Assembly: GCF_021347895.1 (NCBI RefSeq)
Contig: NC_067122.1
Span: 13,071,983-13,135,982, forward strand
Direction: 5' to 3'
Length of the DNA stretch: 64,000 bases
From: Acanthochromis polyacanthus
Taxonomy: Eukaryota > Chordata > Actinopteri > Pomacentridae
Made by a program: the position numbers and the translations under genes
Notes under the pieces: generated by a model
What the model saw: the letters and a program-made list of their open reading frames with translations, nothing else
Told to the model about the DNA's origin: nothing
Database searches by the model: none
Shown here: in pieces, positions 1 through 35,565 of the stretch
Position numbering within the stretch: the stretch's first letter is position 1
Layout: the number at the start of each line of letters is the position of its first letter

Positions 1-577
1 CATGTTTGGATGTTTGTGAAACGTTGCTCACATGTCGACTGATTGGTTCCTCTCCCACTGTGGTCGTCCCAGCTGTTATCCTCCTAATAACTCTCCTCTT
101 TGAATACTTTACATTTGTATCCCCTTTCTTCTGCCCTTCTTAAGAGAACAAGCTTTTTTTCCCCCTTCTCTATCAAACCCTAGGGGGGTTGCATCACTCA
201 ATGTTCTTTCCAGCCAATTTCTATGCTAATAGCTTTCATCTGTTCACAGCTGCTTTATCTCAGATACATGTGACCTTATTAAGGTGATTTAAGGTTTTCA
301 GGGTTATAATTGCGCGGGCTGAATTGTTTTGTGGCACGTTCCTGCAAGCTTGTGATGACCTTCAGCTCATAACTGTGTTTCTCTTAAATGAAAGCTACAA
401 CGTTTTTTTTCCTTAAAGTGTTAAATCGAACAAGGCTGGAAATAAGATAACGGACCGTTGGCTTAACTAGATTTCATGGCTGGCCCTTTCAGCAGACTGG
501 AAAGAATACCACTGACCAGTTGTGAGTTGCTGCTTTCCCCTCTTATTGTTTTCCTCCTTTCTTTCCCACATGTGCAG
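1..577 (+). other. MED12 intron sequence (left edge)
   Basis: No exon with convincing coding potential and splice sites is visible here. The stretch ends in a pyrimidine-rich tract and a cag acceptor at 575-577, which leads into the first visible MED12 exon. I see no other feature in it. Confidence 0.7.
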
Positions 578-13904
<13,327 letters not shown>

Positions 13905-15458
13905 TCGTGCTTGTTGATGGTAGAACGCAGAGAATAGGTCCTCGTTTTGTGGGGAGGCCCAGCTCTGCAGATTGGCAAATGAATGTGTCCAGTCCCAGGA
14001 AGGTGGTTTGGAGGTTTGGAGGGACGGCAGTTCAAGGCACCAAGGACCACCAAACAGATGAACCAAATCCCAGCTTGACCACTGAGGCAACGATCCGAAA
14101 ATATTTTGACTTCAGTTGTGTAATTGTGGATTATCAATGGAGGGATCCTGATCTGAAGTAAACACGTAATGGTAAATGATGGAAAAGTCTATGTACAAAA
14201 AAAAGTACCACAAATTATAAGAATAATGCAATTTTTTATTTTATTTCAATTTGTACAATTTTTTCAGTTTCGTGTATTTCTCATTAAAAAAATCACATCA
14301 GTTTTTATGTCTTGTACTTTGCGTTGGCTGCCTGTTGGCGAAGATTTTGAGCTTTCACTGTTTTTTCTTTTGTTCTGGGGAACAAATGCATCAATAGGGA
14401 GCATTTCTATTATGTTGGCTATGACTGTGAAACAATCCCAACACGATGTGCAGCTGTAGATGAGCTTATAGCAGAGGTTGGAACGACTTTTACACTTATA
14501 ATTTAAGTGGATGACTCAATGTAGAAGGGGGGCGTCACTGACTGACTAAGAAAAGTCTGACACTTTTCAGAGCCGGTATTTTGACTCAGAAAAAGCACGG
14601 GTGTTGCTAATGTCAGAGGATCGCTCTGTTCAAGCCAATTCCCAGCAACCAGCAGTTAAATAGAATTCAGGCATCATTACTTCTTTTACTCAGAGCTTGG
14701 ATTCTCCTGTCACAATGTCGGAAAGAAAAGAAGACCTGCTGTAAATGTCAAAGTGTGTGTCCTCGGTGTGGGATAATTCCTGGTAAGTGACAGTAACTGT
14801 GGATATTGAATGACGCTTGAAAATCCAGATTACTGAAGCCCATGAGGTGCTTCAAGGGACATTATCTTATAGCTACAAATTTGTGGTGTTCCAGACTCTG
14901 CAGAAGTCTTTATGTAACATAAGTGTGGGGAAAATTAAATTCCCCTTCAATAATTTCAATGAAAAGGTAACAAGATCAACAGCAACATGTTTAGGCCCAT
15001 ACAGGTGTGTTCACTTGTTCTAGTTTGATGCCTCACAAAGCTGCACTTGATGTTTGGCATGGCATTGTAGATAAAGTACGTGTTAAACAGACACCAAATA
15101 TGACAGCATTCCATTTATATGTGGGAGTAATGTTTGCTGAAGTACTTATGGGACACAGTCATGACTAGGAGGTATGTTTGTGCTGTTTCTGTCTGCTTAA
15201 AAAAAAAAACTGGCTGTAGCAGAGTTGGTATAAGAGCTGAACACCTAATTGTAACATAATTGGAATTGAGATACGGCAAAGTGCAATATCCAAACTACAG
15301 AAGCTGTCATTTTTTTGGACAGCAGTAAAAATCTGTCACAACATGCCATTTAAATGAAGCATTGTAGTGCAACAGAAATGCCCCATTCTTAAAATCACAT
15401 TGTCCAGATCTAAGGGAACATGCTTGTTTTGGCCCAGACTGCAACAAAAATCATGTTA
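13905..15458. other. MED12 3' UTR and MED12-MARS2 convergent intergenic region
   Basis: This is non-coding sequence between two converging genes. An ATTAAA at 14283-14288 is a plausible MED12 poly(A) signal about 380 bases after the stop codon. I see no further gene or clear repeat here. Confidence 0.6.
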
Positions 15459-15464
15459 TTTATT
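15459..15464 (-). promoter_or_regulatory. mars2: Candidate MARS2 poly(A) signal AATAAA
   Basis: On the minus strand this reads AATAAA, 136 bases beyond the MARS2 stop codon. It is the nearest canonical signal downstream of the gene. Confidence 0.6.
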
Positions 15465-15599
15465 TTTGGTCAGGAAATAAAAAAAACATTCCCATTAATT
15501 TCATAACTAATACAGCAATATCTGTCAAACTAATGATGATGACTTTTCTTCCACGACCTTCATCTCTAGTCTTTACACCTCAGAGTGCAAACACCTTAC

Positions 15600-18270
15600 T
15601 TATTTCAAATTTGCGGATTTTTTTGCTTTCTTAGGTTTGTGTTTATCTCCTTTTTGACTTTCCAAGCGACTAAAAAGCACTCCAGAGTCCGATCCCAGTG
15701 CTCTCCCTTCAAAAGGACAGTCCGTTCCCCCATATCTCGGTAGGAAGTTCAGAGCTGCCCAGCTCCTCTCGTTGGGTTGCACACCGAGTCTGGACAGCAG
15801 CCGGTCAGAAATTTCTGGCACAATTGGCTGGAGGAGTGTGCCATAAATCCTCAGACATTCAAGTGAGACATGGACGATAGTGTCTAGCCAGCGTTGGTCT
15901 TTGCTGTCCCTTGTGTCCAGCTTCCAAGGTGTGTGGCGCTGAACAAAGCCGTTGGTCTGCCTTACGCAGGCACTGATGGCCTCCAGAGCTTTGTATACAT
16001 TCAGGCTCTCATAGTGCATCTCTACCACGGCCGGTAGACCTTTAACAGCATCCAGCATGTGGTAGTCTTCAACCACAGCTCTGCCTCCCCGTTCTTTGGG
16101 GAAGGACTGAGGGCAGAAGGAGGGATAGATCTGAGCTGGGTTGAGAGCTGGAGCTGTGCAGCGGTTGAGCAGACCACCCAGAGAGTCGGTGAGCTCTGCA
16201 TTGAGCACCTTGATAACTTTGTCGTCTGTGTAATCGCAGTCTGAGTCCGGGACACCCTGACGCAGGAGAAAATACCTCATGCCATCAGTTGTGAACATCT
16301 GTGAGCGTTCAAGAGGATCTACCACATTACCTAAACTTTTAGACATCTTTCTTCCTTCGACTGTCCAGTGAGAGTGCACATGTATCACCTGAGGCAGCGG
16401 CAGTCCAGCTCCGAGAAGAAAAGCCGGCCAGTAGATGGCATGAAATTTTAAGATGTCCTTTCCTATAACGTGGTGGGCCACATGCCACCACTGGTCGTGT
16501 TTATCTGGATAGCCAGCTACTGTGAGATAGTTCACAAGGGCATCGAGCCACACATAGATGGTTTGCTCAGCATCTCCCGGGACCGGGATCCCCCACTGAA
16601 GACGACTTCTCTGACGGGACACTGAGAGGTCGGGAAGGTCTTCCTGCAACCACTGGAGAACAGCCTGGTGGAAACGCTCAGGCTGCACAGCCTGGGGATT
16701 TCCTGTGAGCCAGTCAAGCAGCTGAGTCCGAAACGCAGACAGACGAAACATGTAGTTTTCCTCTTTCATCCACTCCACCTGTAAAAAAAGTGGAGAGAAG
16801 ATCTGCTAGTGAAGCTGTGTTAGTGGAGTGAAAAAGCTCAGCGTAAAGACTAGAAATGAGGAAGCTGTTCTGGAGTCTCTGCTGTGTGCTTTTGACCAAG
16901 TAGTTCAGCACTTAACCACTTGTGAAACCACAACCTGTTTTTACACTGCAGTGGATCAAACTAACAAGATACGAAATGTTTTAGAGGAAGAAGTTGATCT
17001 TATCATTGGACTCTCAGAAAGAAAATAACTTATACTTTCTAAAATGCTCTAAGAATCAAGTGTAGCACTTCTATATACTAAGCCTTGGGTGATAGGATAT
17101 CCTATTTTTTTTCCCCCAACATTCCTCTTCTGCAACTCTACAACATCCTTCCACATGAAATCTGAAGATTGACAAACTTAAGTCTTCAAATTTGTTTCTG
17201 GGCTCCTCCAGAGAAGCAGAAGATACAACTGTTTTCACAGGATGAGTCGTATTCCTTGTCATTATCAAAGTGTGATTCTTTAAAGTTTGCCTTCAGTCAG
17301 GTATGACCAGAATTACCTTGTGTCCACTCTCCAGCGACACTTTGATCTCCTTCCCCGATGAGTCCAGAGCATCACCGACCTGCGACGGCATCAGGAAGCT
17401 TTCATCCTGTGTGGAGTACCAGCCCTCGTAACTACCCTTGTAGATGAGCCCTTTGTTCTGGAGCACCGACCAGAAATGCTCCACGGCCTGACGGTGCCTC
17501 TGCTGAGTGGTTCGGATGTAGTCGCTGTACGAAATGCTGCAGCTGCTGAAGAGATGTTTGAATCGCTCTGACACATCAGTACAGAAGGTCAGAGGATCTT
17601 TTCCTGCAGCTTCGGCAGCTTGTTGGATTTTCAGGCCATGTTCATCAGTGCCTGATGTGCAGAATTGTAAAATATATCATTATTTTTTTAGTCTATGAAA
17701 TGACAAAAGGAAAAAAAAATCTCAGGGTGAAGTATTTATTTGTCTTGCATCTCACAAAATCCCTCACATTTAAGACACTGCAACGATTTTTTTTCCATCA
17801 TTGTGCTTGAAAACAAAAATAACTGAAGGATTTAGTAGATCATTTTATCAGGTCTGTTGTGACTTTATTTAAGACATTGACAATAACACAATAGCAGAAT
17901 TTACAGATTGTACATTTTACATGCAACTTCTGGCACCAAAAGTTACCTGTACATTTACACATTTTTTATAAAAGGAGGATTTACCTGTTGCAAACTTTGA
18001 GTTGAATCCCTGCAGTACTTTATACCTGTGTAAACAGTCAGCTATCACAGCGGAGTACAGATGTCCGAGGTGAGGAGAAGCGTTGACATAGAAGATGGGG
18101 GTGGTTATGTAGAAGCTCCTGTCCTCTTTGCTCAGCTGAGTGCTGGTGAATCTCAAAGCAGCGCTGCTCTGAGGTTTCCACAGGGCTGGAACTGGTGATA
18201 GAAACTGTCTTAGCTGGAGTCTGAGAACACTTCCACGGGCTCTTGTGACAAATAGAAACGGTAACCTCAT
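15600..18270 (-). CDS. mars2: MARS2, mitochondrial methionine--tRNA ligase
   Basis: The enzyme charges mitochondrial tRNA-Met with methionine using ATP in the matrix. Exons on the minus strand are 18270-17985, 17651-17317 and 16778-15600, with consistent phases, giving 599 residues against about 593 in human. Residues 1 to about 45 form a basic, hydrophobic presequence typical of mitochondrial import. The class I synthetase HIGH-type motif is PHLGH at 66-70, and KMSKS is at 351-355. The C-terminal anticodon-binding part contains [15 protein letters not shown] chose the ATG at 18270 because it heads the import signal; the frame upstream has no ATG. The mammalian gene is, as I recall, a single exon, so the two introns here are notable. 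It converges with MED12 and is transcribed away from the transposon at 19333. Confidence 0.97.
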
Positions 18271-18284
18271 CGCTGGACACCAGC

Positions 18285-18296
18285 TCACGTCCACAT
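18285..18296 (-). other. Minimal upstream ORF in MARS2 leader
   Basis: On the minus strand ATG-TGG-ACG-TGA begins 26 bases before the MARS2 start and ends 14 bases before it. If the transcript starts upstream of 18296, this three-codon ORF would require reinitiation or leaky scanning. Its use is an inference. Confidence 0.4.
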
Positions 18297-19332
18297 GTAA
18301 ATCACCAAACGATACTTAATCCAGGGAGCCGAGGGAAATGCTAATGTTTGTCATACAGTTAATCTATCAAAACGCTGAAAGATTTTCGTTTTAAATAGTT
18401 CACTGGAAAAACGGCACCACAGTATGAAAAATGCATTGGAGATCTCGGACTGCTCCTGTTAAATATTTTCACTTGAACTGGCAGAAATCAACCAATTTTC
18501 AACAGTTTTTGTAAGCCTGAGCCCATGTGTTTTCCTACTAGCTTGTCAAGGTTAGCCCTTCTTCCGGATTCTATGAGTGACAACCGCTCGTCCAATCACA
18601 ACGCTGCATTGTGAACACAAACCACCAATCAGATTGCAAAGTCTCTCTGCAAAATTAAGCAAAAATATATTATGATTATATCACGTTTTAAGATGTTAAA
18701 GCTATCAAGTTTTGATTTCGGTCATGGCCTGATGTCTGTAGATTTATTTTCATATAATTGTACCTTCCATGTGCAGTGTCAGCACATGTATTGCTACTGA
18801 ATATTGTATATAGACTGTAAAGTATAATATATTTTTGTTTTACAAATATCCCTACAAAAGAGCAAAACTAATCACGTGTTCTTTTTTCCCCAATTGACTG
18901 ACATCCATTTGTTCTTACAGAGGGGATAGGCCAATAAACATATACTTGTGGAAAACAAAACAAACACACAAAAAAACTGAAACAGATGTGTGCTACTTTC
19001 AGAGAAGCATTTGACAAACATTAACAGATATTGCAGATTTGGTACTCCGATGGTTCCCCAAAAATAAAATGAAAAAACTTTTTGTTTCACAAATTTAAGT
19101 TTTGTTTTGTTATGTTTTTACAAATGACATATTAGATGCATTGACACATGCAATGCTCCATCATAAATTATGTAATCATTGAGAATTTAAGTAGTTTTCA
19201 CCAAGAAAGCAAAACATTATGTCATTTAACCTCATTTCATTCAATGATCTGCTTCTTGTTTTTGTCTTATGTATACTAGTTAACGGTACCCAGCAACAAT
19301 TACGGTAATGATGAAAATAATAGCTATATATC
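18297..19332. promoter_or_regulatory. mars2: MARS2 promoter region and flank
   Basis: For the minus-strand gene, an ETS-type site (cttccgg at 18561-18567) and an inverted CCAAT box (ccaat at 18592-18596) lie about 300 bases upstream of the start codon, a common arrangement for TATA-less mitochondrial-protein genes. The rest, to the transposon edge, is AT-rich with nothing recognisable. Confidence 0.5.
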
Positions 19333-20468
19333 CAGGGCTGCCAACTCTCACGCTTTGGCCGTGAGACACACGCAACTCAGTCCCTTCACACGCTCTCACG
19401 CCAAACTCCAAATATCACACGGGCAAAAAAAAAAAAAAAAAAAAAAAAGTTTCACTTTGCTGTTATGGGAATATGCAACCTTTGAGGAAATCCACTTCGC
19501 CTTTTTACTCCAGAGAACGCCAGGTTTGTGAAAATCCGGTCCGTCTTTCCGTCCTGCACCCTCCCCAGTCATTGCGCATGTTGTCAGGCTAATTAGGCGC
19601 CGCAGCGGCTCTCATCCACCCCTCACTGACAGGTACCTGACGATGACAGTAAAGATCTATTCTGGTGATGAGCGATTCTTTATATAATAATCATGTTTGT
19701 TTTGCTGTACCAGTGAACCCATGATTAATCTTTTTTGCATAAATTTGATCTGGCTTCCCCACGTTTGGGCTGGATTGTATATATTTATATACAATCCAGG
19801 CCAAACGTGGCCTTAATATTTTTAATTTTTTTTATATAATTATAGCTCTCATGTAGAAGACCAACTTATTTTAGATCCTTGTGGAGAGTTTAGTCTTAGA
19901 GTTTGTAAAGCTGTTGAGTTTTTAGAGTCACATGGATTGTTTTGACATTAAATAGAGAGTTCAGCATCTGATTGTAATTCTTTTCGGTGAATGGATAATT
20001 TAAGTTATTAAGATATGTTTTGTTTTTGCTTAAGCACTTTTTATTGTGTAGTTGGCTGATGTGGTCAACTTGAAGCTGTTGAGTGTGCGCATTAAAATCC
20101 TCCAAGACAAATGTTACAAAGTGGTTGCTGGAGTTATTTCAATTATGCATATATTTATGGAAAATACTGAAATGTGTTGTGCACATCCAGCCACAGAACT
20201 TTCATCCATATTTTACATGAAGAACCATTTTCAACACTGCTTGCCCTTGCTCTGTTTTTATTTTCTGCTCAGTGTTTTTTAATTAAGCCCTAATGTTATC
20301 TCTATAATAAGATTTTAACAGGCAAAAATGCTTGTAGATTATACCAGAATGCAGGAAATAGGATCAATAATGTAAAAAAAATTCTGGGAGAGGGCCCCCA
20401 GACCCCCTGTCAGCATCCCGCACAAACCAAGTCTCACTCTAAGGTCTGGTCACAAGTTGGCAGCCCTG
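19333..20468. mobile_element. Non-autonomous DNA transposon (hAT-like MITE)
   Basis: The ends are perfect 14 bp inverted repeats: CAGGGCTGCCAACT at 19333-19346, and its reverse complement at 20455-20468. Looser inverted similarity continues inward to 'gtgagac' and 'gtctcac'. TATATC flanks both ends (19327-19332 and 20469-20474), a probable target-site duplication, though in low-complexity DNA. The interior has a poly-A run near 19427-19448, an internal palindrome and no transposase. The CAGGG-type end suggests hAT, which normally makes 8 bp duplications, so the superfamily is uncertain. Confidence 0.8.
19759..19810. repeat. Near-perfect 52 bp palindrome inside the transposon
   Basis: Arms of 25 bases (19759-19783 and 19786-19810) are complementary except at one position, with a 2-base centre. 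Each arm carries CCACGTTTGG followed by CTGGATTGTATATA. The DNA or RNA could form a long hairpin. Confidence 0.9.
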
Positions 20469-20639
20469 TATATCTATGTGCCATCAGGACAGATAAGGGC
20501 TGTATAATAAGCACCTTGTACTTCTGATACACTCACAACAAATTCACGCTAAATATAATCTATGACTGAATACCGTGCCCGTAAATGAGCAGGACAACAG
20601 AAAGCGGTAGCTTGACTGGAACAAACAAAAAAGCCCGCC

Positions 20640-20762
20640 CCCACCCCCACCCCGGTTTCCAGGACAACCACCAGGAAGTAGCGCGGTGACAGCTAGCCAA
20701 TCAGCTGCTCCGTTTCCTGTGGTGCGTCAACGGCGACGGATGGACCTGACGTGACAACCGAG
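20640..20762 (+). promoter_or_regulatory. NIPA2-like promoter and 5' UTR exon
   Basis: This GC- and CpG-rich stretch contains a CCAAT box at 20697-20701, an ETS-like core (aggaagt near 20673) and a CRE-like TGACGTGA near 20747. A good splice donor follows 20762 (ccgag|gtacga) and matches the acceptor (tttcag) directly before the start codon at 21030, so a non-coding first exon is likely here. Confidence 0.6.
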
Positions 20763-21029
20763 GTACGACACTTTACTAACAATAGCGTTAAGAAGGCAGC
20801 TAAATAGTGTTTTAAGCTTAACTAAAACAAAACCAAGTTAAAACGGTTCGTATTTTACCTTTTCTCGGCGTCTCTCGTCGTCTGTAAAGCTAGTTTAAAG
20901 TCGTCGCAGAACAGACTCACCCTATCATGTGATGTTCAACACGGGGCGCTTGTTGCATGACTCGCTTAATAGTTCACGATAGAAGTTCACACGTTTTATG
21001 ATTTCATACGCCATTTTGTGCTGTTTCAG

Positions 21030-24227
<3,198 letters not shown>

Positions 24228-25431
24228 CGAGGACCAAAGTCTGTGACCACTTAGAAAAATTGCTTTTTGCAATTCTGAAGCCTTAATGCACATCACAGCT
24301 TTACAATGTGACAAGTTTACTAAATCTGAACTCAATCTGTCTTAAACAATGCAGAATGCACTGGATGAACAAAGGTGCCGTAAACATACCATCAGTACTC
24401 TGGATTTTACTTACAGTGTACGTTCTTAGTTTCTTCAGTTTTAAAAAAAAATGTATGTAGTATAATTTATATCAATGTGAATGTCTGTTACGCTGTATTG
24501 AGTTTTACAAAAAAAATTTGTTATATTAGCCTACATAAACCAGATTGTGCCTTCTGTTACAGAAAACTATTACATCCTCATAGCACTTTTAACTTTGATT
24601 GTACATACAGGTGAATGAAATGATTTGCAACCAGTGTTAAGGCAAAAACTTAAATTGCCCTGAATTCAAGTTTGAATAATTTCTTTGATGGTACTATATT
24701 ACCTCAATATTATACACAAACTGCACCAAAGAATGTTCTTTCAATGTATAAATTAATTCCCAACATTTGCCGAGCTGTAACATATTCCTGATATAACTGT
24801 ACTTTTTTTGTGTGTTTGATAATACTGATTAAAACATAACTATGCAACAATATTTGACAAGGCTTTTCCAAATGACAGGCACAATTATTTGGCATTTTGT
24901 TTATTGCATATGTACAGTCCAGAACCTTTAGCTGTTGATTATGCTGATTCAGTCAAGACATCATTAGTTGTTTTATATTATACCAGTGGGTAGTGAAGTC
25001 CTTGTGGCTGGTAGCAGAATGCCCCAGATGTGACAGTCCTTCTGCAATCTCCTGCACTTAACCCACGAGTTACAGCAGTGAATGCTAATGCATTCAATAT
25101 CAGTTTTACAGTTTAAGTGTTAAGTTATTTGAATTCAACGACCTGACAAAACCAACATAAGGTAACTGCTAGCAACAGATCACAGTGGAAGCAATTTGCA
25201 ACACTCACATTCCAGCAGACCACAAACAAAACCCTAGACTTGTACACCAGTTCGTACATGGTGTTAATTTCAGGCACTTGTATCAAAAGTAACACTGGAT
25301 GTTGTTCCTTTTCCCGGTTGATTGGACAGCTCTTCGCCATACTGTACAGACAGCTGTGTCAGGACCAAACGGCCTTCTCTCTGAGCAGTGGTCCTGTATG
25401 TGTGCCTCGTCAGTCCTTTCAGTGTCAGTTT
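24228..25431. other. Convergent 3' UTR region of NIPA2-like and TIMM8A
   Basis: Non-coding AT-rich DNA between two converging stop codons. A minus-strand AATAAA (24905-24900) is a plausible TIMM8A poly(A) signal about 530 bases past its stop. An ATTAAA at 24828-24833 is a possible plus-strand signal. The two 3' UTRs may therefore nearly abut or overlap. Confidence 0.5.
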
Positions 25432-27403
25432 CTAGTCTAACATGGTCTCAGAGAATGACCCCCTGGTCTTCTGAGTCTGTTCCAGTCTGTTTAGGATGAA
25501 CTGGCTGGTGTCAATAAATCGCTCCACACAGTTAACGAAGCAGATTTCTGTCCTCGAGTCCAGCTTTGGACCAGGTTTATCCATACATTTCTCCTGAAGA
25601 CAAAGACACCAATTTAGAAGAGATGCAATAGAACATATAACGTCTTATAAGCAGATCATCACATAAAGTGCATTCATGTGATGTTAAATTCAATTATATA
25701 TAACTAAAAAAAAATGTGTTCCTTAACAGAAAAATCTGGGTCGACACCCCCTAAGTCGGAGGAGCATTTAAGTCCACCTTATTTCTGTATATACGTCACC
25801 AGCTCATCAAATCATGTACAAGAATGTATGGTGACTTACTCGGTAGCAACATGATAGACCAGAGTAAATGTAAATTTTTGTTTCAAATTAGTGTTGAACC
25901 ATTTGTGAAAAATACAGAACAATTTAAAGTCAATCTTCAGTTCAATATCCACATTACCACATGAACTACCACCAAACAAATGATTCTTACACATGCATGA
26001 ATTTGTAAAATAACAGTTTAAACACAGGGTCAGACACACCATGTGGCATATATGTTCAATTACAGTCTCAAATTTGTGAATTGCATTCTTTGAAACCACA
26101 ATTCTCATTTAAAATCAAATAACTGTTCAAATCATTTGTAATGCGGAATTAGGTTGCAAAATTTGAGGTTCATGCAAAGGGATGATGACTTCACCACAAC
26201 AGGTACTGCTAATATTGTGAGAGACATTACAAGGAAAGCAACTTAAAGAATCTGGAATAGAAATCTAAAGAAGAACTCTGTATGACATGTCCCGCCCTTC
26301 CCCCCAAAAGTCAATCAATTGCTTTGTAACAGCCAAATCAGGAAATATTCAGCCAACTGTGTTGCTGCACTGACTCAAGTGAGTATCTTGAAAGTCTAAG
26401 TGTGAAAAGAGGGAGCCTAACTTATGGACAAAGTACACTTTTTAAAACTTTTTAGGGGCAAAGTCAACAAATTATTTACACAGGTTTTCATATTTGAGAG
26501 GTGTTTATACACATGCATTTATTGTGTCCAAATGACCATTTACATTGCAGCTACGGCGCTCTCCACATCCATGCTCTCCAAAATAACTGCCATTTACCAA
26601 GATGGCCGCCATGTGATAAAACTTGCCTATAATGACTTTAATGTAGTAGCGCGTGCCGTTGCCCCAGCAGCTGTGACATCAGCACGTCGTACGTGATTCA
26701 GTAACGTAACGTCCGAAATGCAAACATTTAAAGAAATTGTACTTTAACCTGATATTGAGCACCAGCTCGCATCTTTAGATGTATTTTTGGGATCTGAGAA
26801 ATTGCTACTTTCACTCTGGTATGACATTATTGTTTTTATACGCTGTAATTAATGTCTAAATCCAACTTTTCCCCAAATTGTCGTTTCACTCCACTCTTCT
26901 TCGGGGAGCGCTAGCTAGGTCAGGACTGTGATGGTAGCCATAACAATTATTGAAAATAGATTCAATAGTTTGTTTCGCAAACATTTTACAGTACAGACAG
27001 ACAGCCATCAGGTTGTAGTTCTGCGATGATAAAACGCAGGGCTGAATAACATGTAAAACTAGCGTTTGATTATTTGCATAAGGTTTCGGTAGGGACCATT
27101 ATGTCTGAGGTCTTAGCAAAAACTACGTTCAGAGCCGTGTTTACACTTAGATATAACTATGTACGGTTACAGCAAAGACAACACGCATCTGTAACGTTTT
27201 GTCTATACAACATAGCGATCAATTACACGCTACTGACACACACGTTGAAAGCAAAGTACATAGTTGTGCTGCTAGCTTGAAGCTGATCTTACCCAGCAAA
27301 CCTCAGTCATTTGATGCACCAGCTGCTGAAATCTTTGCTTTTGAGACTCAATTTCGATGAAGTGTTGAAGCTGAGGGTCAGCTGTCGCTCCCTGGCCGTC
27401 CAT
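25432..27403 (-). CDS. timm8a: TIMM8A, mitochondrial small Tim chaperone
   Basis: TIM8A pairs with TIM13 in a hexameric chaperone that carries hydrophobic precursors across the intermembrane space to the TIM22 inner-membrane translocase. Exon 1 (27403-27293) encodes [19 protein letters not shown] through TEVCW. Exon 2 (25593-25432) encodes [14 protein letters not shown] to the TAG at 25434-25432. The product is 90 residues, slightly shorter than human (97) at the N-terminus. The diagnostic twin CX3C motifs are present: CWEKC, spanning the intron, and CFVNC. The human orthologue is mutated in Mohr-Tranebjaerg deafness-dystonia syndrome. It lies downstream of BTK on the same strand, as in human. 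Confidence 0.96.
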
Positions 27404-27600
27404 ATTTGCTAAAAATTATGTCGTAAGAGCAATATTTTACTGTTTATCAAAGCCTTACGGGTTTATTGCTGACCTTCACGTGTATGTATATGAACGACGG
27501 GAAACGGGAAGTAGATCAGCCAATCAGAGGGCACGTTTGTGAGACAACTGTCGTCATCATGCGCACGTAACCTTTTACAACAGCCATAGCCACTTGATAT
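27404..27600 (-). promoter_or_regulatory. timm8a: TIMM8A promoter region
   Basis: Upstream of the start codon lie an inverted CCAAT box (ccaat at 27520-27524) and an ETS-like gggaagt near 27507. No TATA box is evident. Assignment as promoter is by position. Confidence 0.45.
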
Positions 27601-29050
27601 GATTTATTTTTTAAAAATCACTATGGCTTGTTAAGATAATACCAACTTAAACAGAAGTATAACTGCAACCACAAAACGGCGCTGAAAGGAAAAGTTAAGA
27701 AAAACTTAAGCCACATCTGTAGAATCTCATTTTTCCCACATTTTAATGATAAATGTTGGACATTTAGATAAATGCCTATTTCTGCCTAAATCCATTTTAA
27801 AAAGTGTATACGCTTTGCTCTGTGAAATGGCAAAAAATAAGAGGTTTCACTGTTTTTTTTCTTGTAGACCACATGCGACCATATCGATTTCATAAACCAT
27901 TAACTATATCACACTATTTTGCATTTTCACAAATAGTCGTTTGTTTCACAAACCAGAAATTGTGATATAAATATATAATCTAGTCCAGATTTGATCAAGC
28001 TTTACAAAGTGTTTTTTTATTTCTGGACCTTATAAAATAAATAAATGAAATAAAGAATTTATCTCATTTTCAGTAAATGTATCACAAAAATTGTGTTTAA
28101 AATTGTCTTTAGCCTCTGTTTTTTTTCTCACAAAATTACTAGAGGTATCACAGATCATTAATTATATTTTAAACAATATTTAGCTTCTGTGAGACAATGT
28201 ATTTAACCTCTTGTCTGGCTTAATTTGCTCTACATAAAAAAGCTGCAAAATCTCCCTTTTTTATTGTGACATATTGAATAAAGGTTTCACAGAGTCTATA
28301 TTTAGTTCTTTTAGAACTGGACCTTATTGAATGTTGTTTACAGTAAAGAAGGCAGCAATAGCTCTGTTTTTGGCATTTTTACCAATAGAATAAATGTTTC
28401 ACAAATTTGAAAGTGTGTTTCAGACATCATTGGGGTTTATCCTGAAATGTCTAACGTGGTTTTACATCAGTAAAATGTGGAGGGGAAAAATGGAGAGAAT
28501 TGGTCGCTCAGAGCTGTAAGTTAGGCTTCCCTCAACTTTTCTGTCAAAGTGAAAACTAGCTTCTACATTGCAGACAAGAAGCAGCTTTTATTTGTTTACA
28601 ACTGAAGAATAACAGGTCTCTCAGATGTTTCGACTGCCATTTCTTTTCACATGATGCTTCAGTCATTTCAAAGCCTGGTATACTTGGCTTTTATTTGTGC
28701 AATACATACATCTTACAAAGCTTGTTTTCACATGCAAAAGTGTCTACATTCCACAATGATTCCACAAAATAAAATACACACAATACAGTAAAAACACACA
28801 TTTTTAATCCAGTAACCTTCAATAAAATATACACCTATTAAATGCTAGTCTATTTGGCTGTACTTCTATAAATGCGATGGCTGTAATTAATGAGTAACTG
28901 TGACATTTACTTTACACATATTAACATTAAAGAGCACCTTGGAATGACTGTGTAGCTCCTCATGCAGACTGTTAACTGTTTTATGGGTTTTATCACCTTT
29001 CCATGGACATTATGAGGAGATGGTGCGTTGTTTTTGTTTTATTTAGAGAT
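27601..29050. other. BTK 3' UTR and BTK-TIMM8A spacer
   Basis: AT-rich non-coding DNA. Minus-strand AATAAA hexamers at 28695-28690 and 28592-28587 are candidate BTK poly(A) signals, about 360 and 460 bases after its stop. The remainder has no recognisable gene. Confidence 0.5.
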
Positions 29051-35335
<6,285 letters not shown>

Positions 35336-35565
35336 TCAGTCAGGATTAATCTAAACGAGAACAAGTAATCAACGAATAGCTTTCTAAAGCATGGTAGCAT
35401 CTTAACACCCAGCTTCTTTTTGGCAGAACAACACTAAACACTTTCACATCATAACTGAGGGCTGTGACTTGTTCGGCCCTAGGTTTTATTGCACTCTACA
35501 CTGAATTATTCAGTGTTTTCATGTCTTCTAAAAACTGTTTTAGCAGAATTGAAGTGAATACCTAC

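Noticed and set aside
26424..26696. 90-codon open frame in the TIMM8A intron
   Set aside because: Opposite strand to TIMM8A, no homology recognised, and no promoter or splice context; the segment is more likely intronic CpG-containing DNA.
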